From: Begonia masoniana
Lineage: Eukaryota > Streptophyta > Magnoliopsida > Cucurbitales > Begoniaceae
DNA: 64,000 bases
Assembly (NCBI GenBank): GCA_022432975.1
Contig: CM039508.1
Coordinates: forward strand, 31,080,433 to 31,144,432
Direction of reading: 5' to 3'
Part shown: one piece after another, positions 58,906-64,000 of the stretch
Numbering within the stretch: the stretch's first letter is position 1
Layout of the letters: the number at the start of each line of letters is the position of its first letter
Program-made: the position numbers and the translations under genes
Notes under the pieces: generated by a model
Database searches by the model: none
The model's input: only the letters and a program-made list of their open reading frames with translations
What the model was told of the DNA's origin: nothing

Positions 58906-60276
58906 ATGACCCCTGAACAAATTGCTCATGACGATGCGGTTAGGAAGGAAGAAAAGATTAAAAAAAATCTTTTGATGACCAAAAAGGGAATAAGAGCTGC
59001 AGTAACTAAAGGAAAAACAGTGATTCTTGTTTTATTTAGAGACCGTGTTATGGAATTAGGTGAGATACCCCCACCGATACAAGACCTACTTAAGGCCTAT
59101 CAAGATGTTTTTCCTGAAGAACTAACGCCCGGGTTACCCCCGATTAGAGGAATAGAACATCAAATCGACCTCCAACCCGACGCTATGTTACCAAATCGAC
59201 CGGCATATAGGATGAGGCCTGAAGAAGCAAAAGAATTACAAGATCAAGTCCAAGAATTATTAGGGAGAGGATACATAAGAGAGTCGATGAGCCCATGCAC
59301 TGTACCTACCTTGTTGGTACCTAAAAGGATGGCTCTATGCGAATGTGTGTTGATAGTAGGGCTATCAACCACATAACCATTAAGTATAGGTAATCCATCC
59401 CTCGGTTAGAAGATATGTTGGATGAATTGAGTGCAGCATCAATTTTCTCCAAAGTTGACTTGAGAGTGGATATCACCAAATACGGATGAAAGAAGGTGAT
59501 GAATGTAAGGACCGCCTTCCAAACAAAATACGGATTGTTTGAGTGGATGGTTATGCCATTCGGTCGTACAAATGGCCCCGAGCACCTTTATGCAGTAATG
59601 CTCACGTTCTTAAGGAATTCCTTGGGAAATTTGTTGTCGTGTATTTCGATGACACTTGGTGTATAGTCGCGACCTCCCACAACATATAACCATCTCGTGA
59701 TGTTATTTCAAACTCTCTGCTCGAACCAAATTGTTTGGGATTGATGTAAATGCTTCTTTGGACAAGAAAAGGTTTACTTTTGGGCTTCATAATTTCTAAG
59801 GATGGCTTGGAAGCGGACGAAGATAGGTTAAAGCCATCAAGGAGGTGCCCACTCTTAATAGTATCACTGAAGTCTGTAGTTTCCACGAATTAGCCTCTTT
59901 TTATAGGAGGTTCATTAGAGACTTCAGTTCCTTAGTCGATCTATTCCGGACCTCACCAAAAAGGAGTTGACTTTAATTGGACACCGGCATGCAAAGTAGC
60001 TTCGATTTGATTAATGAAAAACTTTGTCAATCACCCGTTTTAGCACTTCCTGATTTTAATAAGGTTTTGAGATCAAGAGTGATGCCTCCGGTATTGGCAT
60101 TAGAGCTGTATTGATGCAAGATGGCAAGCCTCTTGCATATTTTAGTGAAAAATTGAAAGGAGCTGCTTTGAACTATTCGACCTAATGATAAGGAGTTCTA
60201 TGCTGTAATTAGAGCTCTAGAACATTGGCAACATTATCTACTTTCAAAAGAGTTTGTGATTCATTCTGACCATTAA
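58906..60276 (+). pseudogene. RT-RNase H of element G copy B
   Basis: The frame is identical to copy A for the first 140 or so residues (58906-59330), then breaks at a lost A (CCTAAAAGG for CCTAAAAAGG). Catalytic block DDILVYS and RNase H pieces are present but out of frame. It ends with the same TAA after HSDH as copy A. Confidence 0.85.
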
Positions 60277-61706
60277 TCTCTCAAGCACATTAAGAGCCAA
60301 CACAAACTCAACAAGCGTCACGCAAAATGGGTGAATTTTGGAAAGATTCCCCTACATTTTAAATATTTGAAAGGGTCTGATAATACCGTTGCTGATGCTC
60401 TCTCTCGAAGACGTATCCTCTTAACGGAACTGAGTATTAGATTTTTCGGATTTGAATGGATCAAAACTTTGTATGCATCGATAAAGATTTTGGGTTGCTT
60501 TAACAGTTTATCACAAATAAGGCTGAAGGAGGATATAGTCTTGTAGATGGATTTCTATTAGGAACGGAAAATTGTGGTATTCCTAATTGCAGTCTAAGAC
60601 AATGCCTTATTAAAGAAGCTCATGGAGGAGGATTGTCTGGGCATTTTAGAGAAAAAAGACCCTAGATCTATTGAAGGAAAAATTTATTGGCCTCACATGA
60701 GGAAAGACGTGCACCACTATGTTGAAAGGTGCATGTTTGTAAAAGGGCCAAAAGCAAAGTTCTACCCCACGGACTTTACCTTCCCTTACCAGTCCCTACA
60801 CATCCTTGGGTAGAAATTAGTATGGATTTTGTTTTGGGGTTACCACGAACGGGACACAATAAGATTCTATTCTCGTGGTTGTTGATAGATTCTCCAAAAT
60901 GCACATTTTTATCGCCTGCAACCAGACGACGACTCTGCTGCTATAGCAGACCTATTCTTCAAGGAATAGTCCGACTCCATGGAGTACCTCAATCAATTGT
61001 GTCCGATCGCGCTACCAAATTCTTGAGTACTTTTTGGAAGACTTTATGGAAGACAATTAGGGATAATTATGTTTTCGTACATCTTTCCATCCCCAAACTG
61101 ACGGCCAAACGGAAGTGGTCAATAGGACTTTGGGAACCCTTCTCGAAGTGTCATAGATAAGACTCTAAAATTGGGACATGTAACTACCCCAAGTTGAATT
61201 CGGTTACAACCGAAGCCTTCATTCCACCACTCAGCAAATGCCCTTTGGGGTAGTCTATGGTTTTAATCCGAATACACCTCTGACACTTATTCCTATGCCA
61301 ACCCAGGACCTAATAAACCCTTCGGGAGCAAGTAAAGCAGAGCAAATGAAAAAGTTGTATGAGAAATTTCGCCAAACAATTGAGAGAAATAATGCCAACT
61401 ACGCTAAGCATGCAAATAAGGGGCGAAAAGAGGTAATTTTTAATGTTGCAGATTTCGTGTGGTTGCATCTTAGGAAGGAGCGATTTCCCGCCAAAAGACG
61501 CTCCAAATTGTTTCCTAGGGCTAAAGGTCCCTTTAAAATCTTAGAATGTATAAATAACAATGCCTACAAGTTGGAGTTACCTGGCGATTATGGGGTGTCA
61601 TCCACCTTCAATGTAAAAGATTTGTCCCCTTACATTGGAGAATTGGGATATGAAGAGGAGGTTGAGCTAACGGATTTGAGGTCAAATCCTCAGCCACCCA
61701 GAGGGG
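60277..61706 (+). pseudogene. Integrase and C-terminal tail of element G copy B
   Basis: The core is broken by indels (60680-61200), but 61238-61706 is open and gives the true C-terminus absent from copy A: NNNAYKLELPGDYGVSSTFNVKDLSPYIGELGYEEEVELTD. No chromodomain follows; the frame runs past the LTR start at 61707, as in CRM-type elements, to 61936. The tract CAGAGGGG before 61707 is the likely polypurine tract. Confidence 0.82.

Positions 61707-64000
<2,294 letters not shown>

Overview
The window is plant nuclear DNA from a repeat-dense, gene-poor region. It holds almost only LTR retrotransposons inserted into one another, plus two Cassandra TRIMs (short non-coding LTR elements with 5S rRNA-like LTRs) and one Mutator-like foldback element. 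Cassandra, chromodomain Tekay-type pol and the tRNA-iMet primer sites (TGGTATCAGAGC) point to an angiosperm, and AT-rich intergenic DNA makes a eudicot likely. The species cannot be read from the sequence. I found no intact host gene, tRNA, true rRNA gene or CRISPR array.

Layout. (1) 1-8267, minus strand: a Tekay-type Ty3/gypsy element whose left LTR runs off the window. Its pol is broken by stops and frameshifts. It interrupts an older LTR (8268-8720). (2) 8945-45304: a deletion-derivative gypsy element ('D') that lost most of RT, RNase H and integrase. D is the host of a nest readable through target-site duplications (TSDs): solo LTR-C (11172-41354, TSD TATAA) contains solo LTR-B (11843-14491, GTTTA) and a CRM-like gypsy element (14547-39611, CCTCT). 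The CRM-like element contains a three-LTR tandem array 'E' (17814-32638, ATTGT) and solo LTR-F (32926-36485, CTCAG). LTR-F contains an intact Cassandra (33379-34203, CAATC). A second, older Cassandra sits at 9173-10024. (3) 41355-45493: the end of D, tandemly duplicated, with a foldback MULE at 43243-44088 in the second unit only. (4) 46166-63960: a second CRM-like element ('G') read twice. Copy A (46166-53511) is fairly clean. Copy B (55836-61971) is full of one-base indels. They are joined and ended by pure T runs of 2324 and 1936 bases, and the window ends in poly-A. I regard this last part as probable assembly artefact.

No gene set works together as a host pathway. Coding pieces are Gag, protease, RT, RNase H and integrase from three gypsy lineages, each carrying inactivating lesions. 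LTR-E, LTR-F, LTR-B, LTR-C and the Tekay LTR look like related families: all begin TGTAA/TGTGAC-like, end in TTACA or TCACA, and share a short central block (next to the 'GTAGGTGACAGG'-like motif in E). The most distinctive observations are the TSD-resolved nest, the three-LTR array with a non-coding internal domain, the very young Cassandra, the hairpin array inside LTR-F, and the homopolymer-joined duplicate of element G.
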